From assembly GCF_001984035.1 (NCBI RefSeq), contig NZ_CP019449.1:3787501-3851500 (forward strand): a DNA stretch of 64,000 bases. Reading direction: 5' to 3'. This stretch comes from Sphingopyxis sp. QXT-31 (GTDB taxonomy: Bacteria; Pseudomonadota; Alphaproteobacteria; Sphingomonadales; Sphingomonadaceae). The notes beneath the pieces were generated by a model. It was not told the DNA's origin. It was given only the letters and a program-made list of their open reading frames with translations, and did not search any database. Shown piece after piece: positions 19,563 to 27,850 of the stretch. Numbering within the stretch: position 1 is the stretch's first letter; every line of letters begins with the position of its first letter. The position numbers and the translations under genes are program-made.

Positions 19563-19592
19563 CGATATAAATATGATATCATCTTTATATCG
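19563..19592. promoter_or_regulatory. 30-bp AT-rich palindrome, candidate operator
   Basis: CGATATAAA (19563-19571) and TTTATATCG (19584-19592) are exact complements. Between them ATGATATCAT (19573-19582) is itself a perfect palindrome on the same centre; only the T/C at 19572/19583 fails to pair. It ends 18 bases before the SPFH start codon and stands out as AT-rich in GC-rich DNA. The ribbon-helix-helix protein encoded downstream is the obvious candidate to bind it (inference). Confidence 0.7.
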
Positions 19593-19600
19593 AGTGATTC

Positions 19601-19606
19601 GGAGGG
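19601..19606 (+). promoter_or_regulatory. Ribosome binding site of the SPFH gene
   Basis: GGAGGG, about 4-5 bases before the ATG at 19611; supports this start and places the palindrome just outside the translation start region. Confidence 0.6.
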
Positions 19607-19610
19607 AAAT

Positions 19611-20513
19611 ATGGTCGATACGGGAACGCCCGCACTGAACCGCAGCCGCGAGGGGCGCGCGAGCACGCAGAGCGGTTATCTGATGCTCTTCATCTGGCTG
19701 CTGTTGCTTGCGGCCGCGCTCTGGGCGGGGATCAGCAACGGCAATGCCGAGGTCATGGTCGCTTGGAAATGGATCGTCGTCGTAGTCTCGGCGGTCGTCG
19801 GCACGCTGATCCTCTGCGGCTTCTATCTCATCAACCCCAATGAGGCGGCGGCGATCCAGCTGTTCGGCGCGTACAAGGGCACCGACCGCGAGGAGGGGCT
19901 GCGCTGGGTGTTGCCGTGGCTGACGCGCAAGAAGATCGCGGTGCGCGCGAACAACGTCATCTCGGAGAAGATCAAGGTCAACGATTTGCGCGGCAACCCG
20001 ATCGAGATGGCGGCACAGGTGGTGTGGCGCGTCACCGATACCGCGCAGGCGCTGTTCGACGTAGACGATTACAAGGAGTTCGTGATGGCGCAGATCGAGG
20101 CCGCGGTGCGGTCGATCGGCTCGCGCTATCCCTATGACGACATCGAGCATCAGGAAGTGACGCTGCGCGGAAATCACGACGAGGTCGGGGTCGAGCTGCG
20201 CAAGGCGCTGATCGAGCGGCTCGACGTCGCGGGGATCACCGTCGACGAATGCGGCCTCACGCACCTTGCCTATGCGCAGGAGATCGCCGGCGCGATGCTC
20301 CGCCGCCAGCAGGCCGAAGCCGTCATCTCGGCGCGCAAGAAGCTGGTCGAGGGCGCGGTGACGATGGTCGAGATGGCGCTCAACCAATTGTCCGAAAAGG
20401 GCGTCGTCGAGCTCGACGACGAGCGCAAGGCGGCGATGGTGTCGAACCTTATGGTCGTGCTGTGCGGTGAACGCGACACCCAGCCCGTCGTCAACGCCGG
20501 CTCGCTCTACTGA
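19611..20513 (+). CDS. SPFH/Band 7 domain membrane protein
   Basis: A 300-residue stomatin/prohibitin-like protein. Two hydrophobic segments occupy about 24-43 and 49-70, so the chain is a hairpin or double-pass anchor. The SPFH domain (about 70-245) begins with the family's [18 protein letters not shown] and continues LRWVLPWL...[23 protein letters not shown]. The C-terminal part (about 230-290) is a predicted coiled helix rich in Ala/Gln/Glu that would drive ring assembly. Such proteins scaffold membrane microdomains. It starts a three-gene cassette (next an RHH protein, 21 bases on) behind an AT-rich palindrome. The pairing of SPFH with an Arc-like regulator suggests a regulated envelope function; the exact role is unknown. 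Confidence 0.88.
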   Translation: MVDTGTPALNRSREGRASTQSGYLMLFIWLLLLAAALWAGISNGNAEVMVAWKWIVVVVSAVVGTLILCGFYLINPNEAAAIQLFGAYKGTDREEGLRWVLPWLTRKKIAVRANNVISEKIKVNDLRGNPIEMAAQVVWRVTDTAQALFDVDDYKEFVMAQIEAAVRSIGSRYPYDDIEHQEVTLRGNHDEVGVELRKALIERLDVAGITVDECGLTHLAYAQEIAGAMLRRQQAEAVISARKKLVEGAVTMVEMALNQLSEKGVVELDDERKAAMVSNLMVVLCGERDTQPVVNAGSLY

Positions 20514-20534
20514 GCCCCGGACCGGAAAACACCG

Positions 20535-20735
20535 ATGCCTGCGTCCGCCAAAAAAGCCTTCGCGCTCCGCCTCGACCCCGCGCTCTATGCCGCGGTCGAG
20601 CGGATCGCGGCGGCCGAGCTGCGCAGCGCCAATGCGGAGATCGAGGTGCTGCTGCGCGAGGCGCTGGCGCGGCGCGGGGTGAACATCAAACCGCCGGTGC
20701 CCGCGAAACGCGGCCGCCCGCCCAAGGAGAGCTGA
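20535..20735 (+). CDS. Arc-type ribbon-helix-helix DNA-binding protein
   Basis: A 66-residue protein. The N-terminal beta strand KAFALRLDP is followed by helix A (ALYAAVERIAAAEL) and helix B after a turn (RSANAEIEVLLREALARRG). This is the MetJ/Arc fold, with the strand residues Ala-Arg-Asp expected to read the major groove as a dimer. The C-terminal tail is basic (PAKRGRPPKES), similar to an AT-hook-like patch. It lies between the SPFH gene and a small membrane protein, with 1 base to the next start. It may bind the palindrome at 19563-19592 and autoregulate the cassette (inference). It is not obviously an antitoxin, since no toxin-like neighbour is seen. Confidence 0.8.
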   Translation: MPASAKKAFALRLDPALYAAVERIAAAELRSANAEIEVLLREALARRGVNIKPPVPAKRGRPPKES

Positions 20736-20736
20736 G

Positions 20737-20979
20737 ATGCTGCATCTGTTGACGGACAACCGCCCCTGGTTCCGGCCCCGGAGCCGCGGCTACGTCACCG
20801 GCCTGCCGATCGCCTGGCAGGGCTGGCTGGTGATCGCGCTGCATATCGCGCTCATAACCGGGGTCGCGGTGCTCCTCGCCGAGCGGCCGCTGCCGATGAC
20901 GATCTTCGTGATCCTCGCGGGGCTCGCGCCGCTGCCGATCTACCGCGCGCGGACCGAGGGCGGGTGGAAATGGCGGTAA
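20737..20979 (+). CDS. Small membrane protein, unknown function
   Basis: An 80-residue protein whose ATG follows the RHH stop by 1 base, so it is the third gene of the SPFH-RHH cassette. The N-terminal third is polar and basic (NRPWFRPRSRGY). Two hydrophobic helices follow at about 28-47 (GWLVIALHIALITGVAVLL) and 52-68 (LPMTIFVILAGLAPLPIY), and the tail ends in GGWKWR. No catalytic motif is visible. It is likely an inner-membrane partner of the SPFH protein; I do not recognise a named family. Confidence 0.65.
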   Translation: MLHLLTDNRPWFRPRSRGYVTGLPIAWQGWLVIALHIALITGVAVLLAERPLPMTIFVILAGLAPLPIYRARTEGGWKWR

Positions 20980-20988
20980 AACACTATC

Positions 20989-21066
20989 GTCACCCCGGGC
21001 TTGACCCGGGGTCCCGCTGTCCAGCATCGACGAAGAAGCGGGACCCCGGATCAAGTCCGGGGTGAC
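20989..21066. repeat. Palindromic repeat, family E
   Basis: GTCACCCCGGGCTTGACCCGG...GTCCCGCT at 20989-21017 is an imperfect inverted repeat of AGCGGGACCCCGG...CCGGGGTGAC at 21037-21066, with about 19 bases between. The arms also fold individually (CCGGG/CCCGG; CCGGA/TCCGG). Elements with this CACCCCGG...GGTCCCGC core are familiar from many alphaproteobacterial genomes. It fills the gap before rpe. Confidence 0.8.
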
Positions 21067-21149
21067 GAGTGAAGCGAAACAGGCTTTTCCACCGCTAGCC
21101 CCTCACCCCCGCTTGCCCCACCACGGGTAGACGGTTAAGGCCGATCCCC

Positions 21150-21821
21150 ATGTCCGCCGAGCCAGCCCCCGTCCGCATCGCCCCCTCGATCCTCAGCGCA
21201 GACTTCGCCAGGCTCGGCGAGGAAGTGCGCGCGATCGAGGCGGCGGGGGCCGACTGGGTGCATATCGACGTGATGGACGGCCATTTTGTGCCGAACCTCA
21301 CCATAGGCCCGATGGTGGTGAAGGCGCTGCGCCCGCACTCCACGCTGCCGTTCGACGTCCATCTGATGATCAGCCCCGTCGACCATTTCCTCGATGCCTT
21401 CGCCGCGGCGGGGGCCGACATCATCACCGTCCATCCCGAGGCGGGGCCGCACATCCACCGCAGCGTCCAGCACATCAAGTCGCTCGGCAAGCAGGCGGGC
21501 GTCTCGCTCAACCCCGCGACCCCGGCGAAGATGCTTGATTATCTGATCGACGACATCGACCTGGTGCTGATCATGAGCGTCAACCCCGGCTTCGGCGGTC
21601 AGAGCTTCATCTCGAGCCAGCTTCGCAAGATCGAAGCAGTCAGGAAGATGATCGACAAGTCGGGCCGCGACATCCGGCTCGAGGTCGATGGCGGCATCGA
21701 CGCGGGCACCGCACCGCTCGCGATTTCGGCCGGCGCCGACGTGCTCGTCGCGGGGACGGCGACCTTCAAGGGCGGTCCGCAAGCCTATGCCGACAATATC
21801 CGGCGGCTACGCGGCGCCTGA
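21150..21821 (+). CDS. rpe: Ribulose-phosphate 3-epimerase
   Basis: A 223-residue TIM-barrel enzyme interconverting ribulose-5-phosphate and xylulose-5-phosphate in the pentose phosphate pathway. Diagnostic motifs are [26 protein letters not shown] (metal/catalytic Asp and His), FDVHLMI, the flexible loop [10 protein letters not shown] and EVDGGID. Full length for the family. It is followed at once by a heparinase II/III-like gene; the 18-base gap suggests co-transcription. Upstream is a palindromic repeat, so the promoter probably lies in 21067-21149. Confidence 0.95.
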   Translation: MSAEPAPVRIAPSILSADFARLGEEVRAIEAAGADWVHIDVMDGHFVPNLTIGPMVVKALRPHSTLPFDVHLMISPVDHFLDAFAAAGADIITVHPEAGPHIHRSVQHIKSLGKQAGVSLNPATPAKMLDYLIDDIDLVLIMSVNPGFGGQSFISSQLRKIEAVRKMIDKSGRDIRLEVDGGIDAGTAPLAISAGADVLVAGTATFKGGPQAYADNIRRLRGA

Positions 21822-21839
21822 TCGGTGAAGGTGCGTCCG

Positions 21840-23588
21840 ATGACCGCCCCGACCGACGCGCCCGACATCGGCACCGACATCGACGACACGATCGAGCCGG
21901 GCAAGAGGCTGATCCGCCTGCCCGCCGAAAAGGGCCTGTCGCTCGGCGACCGCATCGCCAACCATTTCACGCGCCTGACTTGGCGCACGCCGCTCCACGC
22001 CTTCCGGCTGAAGGGGCGCTTCCCCTTGAAGCTGCTCGGCGTGCCCGACGATCCCGTGCCCGGCGACACGCGCGCGGGCACCGCGATCCGCGCCGGCCAT
22101 TTCCTTCATCGCGGGTTGAAACTGCCGCTCGGCGAATGCGATTTCGCGGAGCTCAACGTGGCGCCCGCCTTTGCCGATTATCTTCACAGTTTCGCCTGGC
22201 TGCGCGACCTTGCATCGACGGGCAGCCGCGCCGACGGCGCGCCGATCGCCGAGGCGATGGTGCGGGGTTGGCTCGCGGCGCATGGCGAGACGGTGAGCGA
22301 GCCGGCGTGGCGCGCCGACAATGCCGGCTGGCGCATCCTCTATTGGGCCTTTCACGCGCCGCTGATCCTGTCGTCGAGCGACCTCATCTACCGCTCGGCG
22401 GTGCTCAACCATCTCGCGCGCGCGGCGCGCCACCTCGACCGCGTCGCCGACAAGACGCGGCCGGGCGTCGGCCAGCTCGTCGCCTGGACCGGCATCGTCG
22501 CCGCATCGCTGCTGATGCCCGGCGGCGAGCCGCGTCAGGTGTTCGGCGAGGCGGGGCTGCGCAAGGTGCTCGAGACCAGTTTCTACGCCGACGGCGGCAA
22601 TATCGCGCGCTCGCCGCAGGCACAGCTCGACGCGATCATGGCGCTGGCGATGCTCGCGCGCATTTACGACATGCGCCGCATGGAGGTGCCGCCCTTCGTG
22701 CAGGAGGTGCTGACGCGCGCGGTGCCCGCGCTGCTGGGCCTCGTCCACGCCGACGGCGGCATGGGCAGCTGGCAGGGCAGCGGCGCGACCTCGGCCGACC
22801 AGATTCGCGCGATCGTCACCGCCAGCGGCGTGCGCACCCGCCCGCTCAAGCAGGCGCGCGACTGGGGTTACCAGCGGCTCGTCGCGAACAAGGTCGTGCT
22901 GCTCGCCGACGCCGCGCCGCCCCCCATTGCAAGGGTGACCGAGGCGGGCTGCGCCTCGACCTTGGCCTTCGAACTCAGCGACGGTGCCGACCGGATCATC
23001 GTCAATTGCGGCGGCGCGGCGCTCTCCGGCGCGACGATCCCCGAGGAGCTGGCGCGCGGCCTGCGCACCACCGCGGCACATTCGACGCTGACCATTGCCG
23101 ACAGCAATTCGACCGCGATTCTGGCCAGCGGCGCGCTCGGCAAGGGGGTGACCGAGGTCGAGCTCGACCGCCACGAGACGCCGCAGGGCAGCCGGCTCGA
23201 GATGAGCCACGACGGCTATGTCCGCCGCCACGGGCTGATCCACCGCCGCCTCTTGATCCTGTCGCCCAACGGCCGCGAACTGCGCGGCGAGGACCAGCTG
23301 CTCCCCGCGCCGCGCAGCCGGCGCAAGGGCGACAAGCAATTCGTGCTGCGCTTCCACCTGGGCCCCATGTTGCAGGCGAGCATGACGGCGGACAAATTGG
23401 GCGCGCTGCTTCGCATCCAGGGCGGCCCCTTGTGGCAGTTCCGCACCAGCGAAGGCGCGCTCGCGGTCGAAGAGAGCCTGTGGGTCGACGGCGACGGCCG
23501 CCCGCACCCCTGCGAGCAGCTTGTCGTCACCGGCACCGCACCCGCGGGCGGGGTGAGCGTGGGGTGGATCTTCAAGCATATCGGCTGA
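21840..23588 (+). CDS. Heparinase II/III family protein
   Basis: A 582-residue protein with the two-part layout of alphaproteobacterial heparinase II/III-like proteins: an alpha/alpha-barrel N-terminal half (about 60-340; WRADNAGWRILYWAFHAPLIL, SADGGMG-type segment at VHADGGMGSW) and a C-terminal beta-sandwich (about 370-580; HSTLTIADSNSTAIL, EMSHDGYVRRHGLIHRR). No signal peptide is evident. I chose the ATG at 21840, 8 bases after GAAGG; a GTG at 21825 is possible and adds 5 residues. In many alphaproteobacteria this gene sits close to purH; here a phytate block separates them. The substrate is unknown; the chondroitin/heparin name should not be taken literally. Confidence 0.8.
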   Translation: MTAPTDAPDIGTDIDDTIEPGKRLIRLPAEKGLSLGDRIANHFTRLTWRTPLHAFRLKGRFPLKLLGVPDDPVPGDTRAGTAIRAGHFLHRGLKLPLGECDFAELNVAPAFADYLHSFAWLRDLASTGSRADGAPIAEAMVRGWLAAHGETVSEPAWRADNAGWRILYWAFHAPLILSSSDLIYRSAVLNHLARAARHLDRVADKTRPGVGQLVAWTGIVAASLLMPGGEPRQVFGEAGLRKVLETSFYADGGNIARSPQAQLDAIMALAMLARIYDMRRMEVPPFVQEVLTRAVPALLGLVHADGGMGSWQGSGATSADQIRAIVTASGVRTRPLKQARDWGYQRLVANKVVLLADAAPPPIARVTEAGCASTLAFELSDGADRIIVNCGGAALSGATIPEELARGLRTTAAHSTLTIADSNSTAILASGALGKGVTEVELDRHETPQGSRLEMSHDGYVRRHGLIHRRLLILSPNGRELRGEDQLLPAPRSRRKGDKQFVLRFHLGPMLQASMTADKLGALLRIQGGPLWQFRTSEGALAVEESLWVDGDGRPHPCEQLVVTGTAPAGGVSVGWIFKHIG

Positions 23589-23595
23589 TGGCGCT

Positions 23596-23772
23596 TCCTT
23601 CCCCCTCGATGGGGGAAGGATACGCAGCCTTGCCGCTGAAGCGGCTAGGCGAAGTTGGATGGGGGTGATGGTGCGTCCTCAAACCTTCATCTCAGGCCGA
23701 GAGCGCACCCCCACCGCTGCGACTAACGAACAAGTTCGTAAGTCTCGCTGCCTCCCCCATCGAGGGGGAGGG
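23596..23772. repeat. Palindromic repeat, family D, copy 1 (inverted)
   Basis: A multi-hairpin element: CTTCCCCCTCGATGGGGGAAG near 23594-23614 (outer hairpin), an inner hairpin GACT-T-type at 23721-23744 with stem ACGAAC/GTTCGT, and CTCCCCCATCGAGGGGGAG near 23752-23770. On the opposite strand it matches copy 2 at 28862. The hairpin stem differs from copy 2 but remains fully complementary. It fills most of the 237-base gap between convergent heparinase and TBDR genes. Confidence 0.82.
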
Positions 23773-23825
23773 GCGTATCCGGCAGCCGGCGCCCCAGGGA
23801 CTGAACGCCGGTTGCGGAAAACACT

Positions 23826-26204
23826 TTAGAAGGCGTAGCGTGCCATGATCTGGAATACCGGACCCGCCTTTTCGCTTTCGAGTTCATATTCGTCGAAATC
23901 GCGTTCCGCCTGATCGGCCAGATTGTCGAACTTGTTGAACGCTTCGCGCTTGGCGCCGTTCAATAGGTTCGAGCCCACCGCGCGGATCGTGAACTTCTTG
24001 CCGAAGCGTTTTTCGACGAAGATTTCGAGGTCGGCGCCATAGCTGGTGCGAATTTCCTCGCCGATTACGCGGTCGAACGCTGCGCCCTGCTTGCGGTGGG
24101 TCGCACCGAAAGCGACACCCCATGACGGAATGTCCTGGATGAAGCCGATGTTGTAGACATAGTCCGACTGGCCGTTGAAGCGGCGCTTGCCCGCGAAATC
24201 GGTAATCTCGCTGTCGAGCCAGGATATGTTGCCGAAGATGCCGGTGTCGGGCAGGCCCAGGAAGCCGAGGTCGGTCGAAAGGTCGAACTCGACACCATAG
24301 ACCTTGCCGTCGCCGACATTCTGCGGCTGGTAGATGAAGGTCAGTTCGTCGTCGTCGGGATCGTTCGGATCGCCAAGGTCGGTTTCCGAACCCAGTTCGC
24401 CGGTGTTGGTGAGTTCGATCAGATCCTTCACGTCGCGGTAGAAGAAATTGACGCCCACCACGCCGGTCCGGCCGATGCGGCGTTCATATCCCACATCGAC
24501 GCCCCATGCGGTTTCGGGATCGAGCTGCGGATTGCCGAGGAAGTCGTTGTCGGCAACCTCTTCCTCCAGCAGCGCCGGCGAGACGAAGTTGAAATCGGGG
24601 CGACGGTTGGTCCGCGCCACCGATGCGGTGATGCGGTCGCGCGCGGTCAAGTCGAACTTTACCGACGCCGACGGCAGCAGCTTTTCATATTTCTTGTCCT
24701 GCGCCAGGATATCGTCGGGATCGCTGAAATCGACGACGTCGAGCTTGGTCGTTTCATAGCGGACGCCGGCTTCCCATGTCAGGCCGCCCGACTTGCCCTG
24801 CACCAGCGCAAAGCCGTCGAGGCGCCGTTCCTTGAGCCGGCTGAGCGACACATCTTCGGGGTCGGCCGGAAAGGGTGCCACCAGATCGTCGGGATTGTCG
24901 ACGAACTGGTCATAATCGTCCTCGAGGCCCGGAAACTCGTCGCCGTCCTCGAACGCTAGGATCGACATGTTGCGCTTCTTGTTCTGATAATAGCCGCCGA
25001 CGACGAGCTGGATGTCGTTGCCGAGTTCGAACTCATGCTCGAGCTTGGTCGTGAATTCCTTGTCGGTGGCGTCGGTCGCGGTGAACGCCTGTTCGAACTC
25101 GGGATCGTCGCCCTCGTCGTTGAATGCGATCTCGTTCTCGGTTTCGCGCTGCTTGTCGTCGAAGCGGGCATAACCGACGCGCAGCGTGGTTTCGCCGAGC
25201 GACCAGCGATGCTTGATCCGCGCGTCGAGGCTGTAATTTTCCTGGTCGATATTGTTGATATTGCTGTTGTCGCTTGCCAGCAGGCCGTCCGGCAGCGGGC
25301 CGGTTTCCGCGGTTTCGTCTTCATATTCGAAGCTGCGCTCGGTCTCAGTGCGGTCGGTGCGCACATAGAAGCCGCCGATGCGGAAATCGGTGGTGTCGCC
25401 CTCGATCTCATAGGTCGCGTTGGCCGAATAATCCTTGCCGTCGCGGGTATCGCTCTGGACTTCGCGATTGTCGAACTCGTCGGCCGCGAAATTCGGGTCG
25501 TTCTCGGGCGAGTCGCCATAGCGCAGCGACAATTTCTTCTTGGGGTTGTGGCGTCCCTGAAGGTTGACGCCGACGAGCAGGCGGCCCGGGCCGACCGCGC
25601 CGCCATAGACGGCGCCCAGGCTGGGCTCGAGTTCCTCATCGTCGAAATAGAGCGCGCCCGCGCGGACATAGCCGCCATCGAGCTCGTACCCGTCACGCAG
25701 CTGGATGTTGATCGTGCCCGCGACGGCGTCGCCGGTGCGGCGCGCCGACGAGGAACGGACGATCTCGACGCGGTCGATCAGTTCGGCGGGGATGCGGTCG
25801 AGGAAGAAGCTGCGGTCGTCCTGGCCGCCCGGAACGCGCTCGCCGTCGATCAGGATCTGCGTATAGCCCGGCGGCAGGCCGCGCAGGCGCGCGCCGTCGC
25901 TTTCGATGACGTCCGACAGGAAGGTTACCGACGGCACGCGCTTCAGCGCGTCGCCCGCGGTCAGCGGCTCGAAGCGCTGGAAGAATTCGCTGTCGTAGGA
26001 GAGCACGGGCTCGGCCTCGTCGCTGCGGTTGCGGTAACCGACGCTGCCGAGGACGACGATCTCTTCCGAGGTGGTGATCGGGCCATCGCCGCGATCATCC
26101 TCGGCAACGGGGATCGGTGCGTCCTGCGCGGCGGCGGGCACCGAGATCATCGCGGTCGCGAGCGCGAATACGGCGGCGGATTGCAGGCTGAAGCTACGAA
26201 TCAT
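23826..26204 (-). CDS. TonB-dependent receptor linked to phytase
   Basis: A 792-residue outer-membrane transporter. The signal peptide ends at VPAAAQD (residue about 26), then TonB-box-like EEIVVLGSV, the plug (LTAGDALKRVPSVTFL, LRGLPPGYTQILIDGERVPG, DRVEIVRSSSARRTGDAVAGTINI) and an unusually acidic barrel (many Asp/Glu runs such as DEGDDPEFEQ) ending in Phe (IMARYAF). The plug resembles the shorter siderophore-type class rather than the approximately 1000-residue receptors elsewhere in this window. It diverges from a phosphatase and phytase pair, and a Pho-box-like triplet faces it. Beta-propeller phytase genes are known to cluster with TBDR genes, so it may import phytate breakdown products or Ca-phytate (inference). 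Confidence 0.92.
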   Translation of the reverse strand: MIRSFSLQSAAVFALATAMISVPAAAQDAPIPVAEDDRGDGPITTSEEIVVLGSVGYRNRSDEAEPVLSYDSEFFQRFEPLTAGDALKRVPSVTFLSDVIESDGARLRGLPPGYTQILIDGERVPGGQDDRSFFLDRIPAELIDRVEIVRSSSARRTGDAVAGTINIQLRDGYELDGGYVRAGALYFDDEELEPSLGAVYGGAVGPGRLLVGVNLQGRHNPKKKLSLRYGDSPENDPNFAADEFDNREVQSDTRDGKDYSANATYEIEGDTTDFRIGGFYVRTDRTETERSFEYEDETAETGPLPDGLLASDNSNINNIDQENYSLDARIKHRWSLGETTLRVGYARFDDKQRETENEIAFNDEGDDPEFEQAFTATDATDKEFTTKLEHEFELGNDIQLVVGGYYQNKKRNMSILAFEDGDEFPGLEDDYDQFVDNPDDLVAPFPADPEDVSLSRLKERRLDGFALVQGKSGGLTWEAGVRYETTKLDVVDFSDPDDILAQDKKYEKLLPSASVKFDLTARDRITASVARTNRRPDFNFVSPALLEEEVADNDFLGNPQLDPETAWGVDVGYERRIGRTGVVGVNFFYRDVKDLIELTNTGELGSETDLGDPNDPDDDELTFIYQPQNVGDGKVYGVEFDLSTDLGFLGLPDTGIFGNISWLDSEITDFAGKRRFNGQSDYVYNIGFIQDIPSWGVAFGATHRKQGAAFDRVIGEEIRTSYGADLEIFVEKRFGKKFTIRAVGSNLLNGAKREAFNKFDNLADQAERDFDEYELESEKAGPVFQIMARYAF

Positions 26205-26250
26205 GATGGACAGACCCCCTTTGTGGTTGCCGGGCGTCTAGGGGCGGTCT

Positions 26251-26299
26251 GTGACAGTTTGCGGCGACAAGAATGACGCTTCGATGACCGTTAAATGAC
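26251..26299 (-). promoter_or_regulatory. Pho-box-like direct repeats
   Basis: Read on the minus strand, GTCAT recurs three times at exactly 11-base spacing (complement ATGAC at 26295, 26284 and 26273). A fourth related GTCAC (complement GTGAC at 26251) is in phase two steps further. PhoB boxes are 11-base-periodic TGTCAT repeats. The triplet is about 69-95 bases before the TBDR start and about 90 before the phosphatase start. It predicts control by phosphate starvation. Confidence 0.65.
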
Positions 26300-26388
26300 G
26301 GAAATATTGTGGGATTGACGCCGCGTCGCTTTGCTGGGAGGGCGCGCGGCCAATCGCGGACGGCGCGTCTGGAACGAGGGAAATCGCC

Positions 26389-27849
26389 ATGGTCGCACGG
26401 GGCAGGAACAAGCTGTTGATTTCGCTGGCGCTCGGCGCCGCGGCGATGGCCTCGGCGTCCGCCTTCGCCGACGATCCCGCGACCACCGCCTTTCCCATCG
26501 TCACGCTCACCGAGGACGCCCAGCCCATCCCGCGTTCGGCGGGGCTGCCCTATGCGCCCCGAAATCTCGCCGACCGCATCGTGCTGACCGCGGGCGCCGA
26601 CACCGCGCGCGAAATGGCGGTCGCGTTCCGCACCGACACCGCGCAGGCGACGGCGGAGGCCGAGATCGCGCTGTCGGTCGACGGACCGACGCTCGGCGAA
26701 AAGGCGAAGCGCGTCACCGGCAAATCGATGCCCGTCGACAGCAGCTATGGCCGCGCGCTCTATCACCAGGTCCGCTTCGAGGGTCTGACCCCCGACACTG
26801 TGTACAACTACCGCGTCAAGGGCGCGGCGGGCTGGAGCGAATGGTATCAGTTTCGCACCGCCGCTGCCGAGGACAAGCCCTTCCGATTCCTTTATCTGGG
26901 CGATATCCAGAACGGCATTTTGACCTATGCCAGCCGCGTGATCCGCCAGGCTTTCCACGCCAATGGCGACATCCGCCTCGTCGTCCACGCCGGCGACCTC
27001 GTCGGCCAGCGCGACGATCTCGACCATGACGATGAATGGGGCGAGTGGAACCAGGCGGGCGGCTATAATTATGCGATCGTCCCGCAGCTGCCCGCGACGG
27101 GCAACCACGAATATGTCGACACCCTCAAGCCCGACGGCAGCGAAAGCCGTCGCCTCGGCCCCTATTTTCCCGCACAGTTCGCGCTGCCCAAGAACGGCGT
27201 GAAGCCGGTCGAGGCGACCACCTATTATGTCGATTATCAGGGCGTGCGCTTCATCATCCTCGACGGCACCGCCGCGATCGACCTGGGATCGATGCAGGCG
27301 CAGACCGACTGGCTCGACAAGACGCTCGCCTCGTCGAAGGCGAACTGGAACGTCGTCCTCTTCCACCAGCCGGTCTTCACCTGCGCGCGCCCGAACGACA
27401 CGCCCGAGATCAAGGCGGCATGGAAGCCGGTGTTCGAGAAGCGCAAGGTCGACCTGGTGCTGCAGGGCCACGACCATTGCTACAGCCGCCTGACCGCCGA
27501 GGCCGGCCGCGAGGCGAGCGCCAAGGCGCGCGCCGACGGCACGATCCAGGGCCCGGTCTATCTGGTGTCGGTGACGGGGTCGAAGATGTACCGCCTCAAC
27601 GACCGCACGCCGTGGCAGCCCGACAAGGTCGCCGAGGCGACCGAACTCTACCAGATCGTCGACGTCGAGCCGAAGACGATCAGGTTCCGCACCTTCACCG
27701 CGTCGGGCAAGCTCTACGACGGTTTCGACCTCACACGCACCGACCAGGGCAATCGCCTGTCCGAACTCGCCGAACCCACACTTGCCACGCGCCGCTGTTC
27801 GGGTGAAATCGGCCCCGACGGCGGGGCCTGCGTCGCATCGGGGAAATGA
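26389..27849 (+). CDS. Exported purple-acid-phosphatase-like metallophosphoesterase
   Basis: A 486-residue calcineurin-like phosphoesterase with a signal peptide (about 1-27, ending ASAFAD). An N-terminal fibronectin-III-like domain (about 60-150; LTAGADTAREMAVAFRTDT, VYNYRVKG) precedes the catalytic domain. The five metal-binding blocks are intact: YLGDIQ, HAGDLVG, GNHEY, LFHQPV and LQGHDHCYSR. It hydrolyses phosphate esters in the periplasm or outside. The phytase start is 1 base after its stop, so the two are translationally linked. With the divergent TBDR they form a phosphate-ester scavenging locus, apparently under a Pho-type promoter. An acid-phosphatase or phosphodiesterase role cannot be separated by sequence reading. 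Confidence 0.9.
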   Translation: MVARGRNKLLISLALGAAAMASASAFADDPATTAFPIVTLTEDAQPIPRSAGLPYAPRNLADRIVLTAGADTAREMAVAFRTDTAQATAEAEIALSVDGPTLGEKAKRVTGKSMPVDSSYGRALYHQVRFEGLTPDTVYNYRVKGAAGWSEWYQFRTAAAEDKPFRFLYLGDIQNGILTYASRVIRQAFHANGDIRLVVHAGDLVGQRDDLDHDDEWGEWNQAGGYNYAIVPQLPATGNHEYVDTLKPDGSESRRLGPYFPAQFALPKNGVKPVEATTYYVDYQGVRFIILDGTAAIDLGSMQAQTDWLDKTLASSKANWNVVLFHQPVFTCARPNDTPEIKAAWKPVFEKRKVDLVLQGHDHCYSRLTAEAGREASAKARADGTIQGPVYLVSVTGSKMYRLNDRTPWQPDKVAEATELYQIVDVEPKTIRFRTFTASGKLYDGFDLTRTDQGNRLSELAEPTLATRRCSGEIGPDGGACVASGK

Positions 27850-27850
27850 C

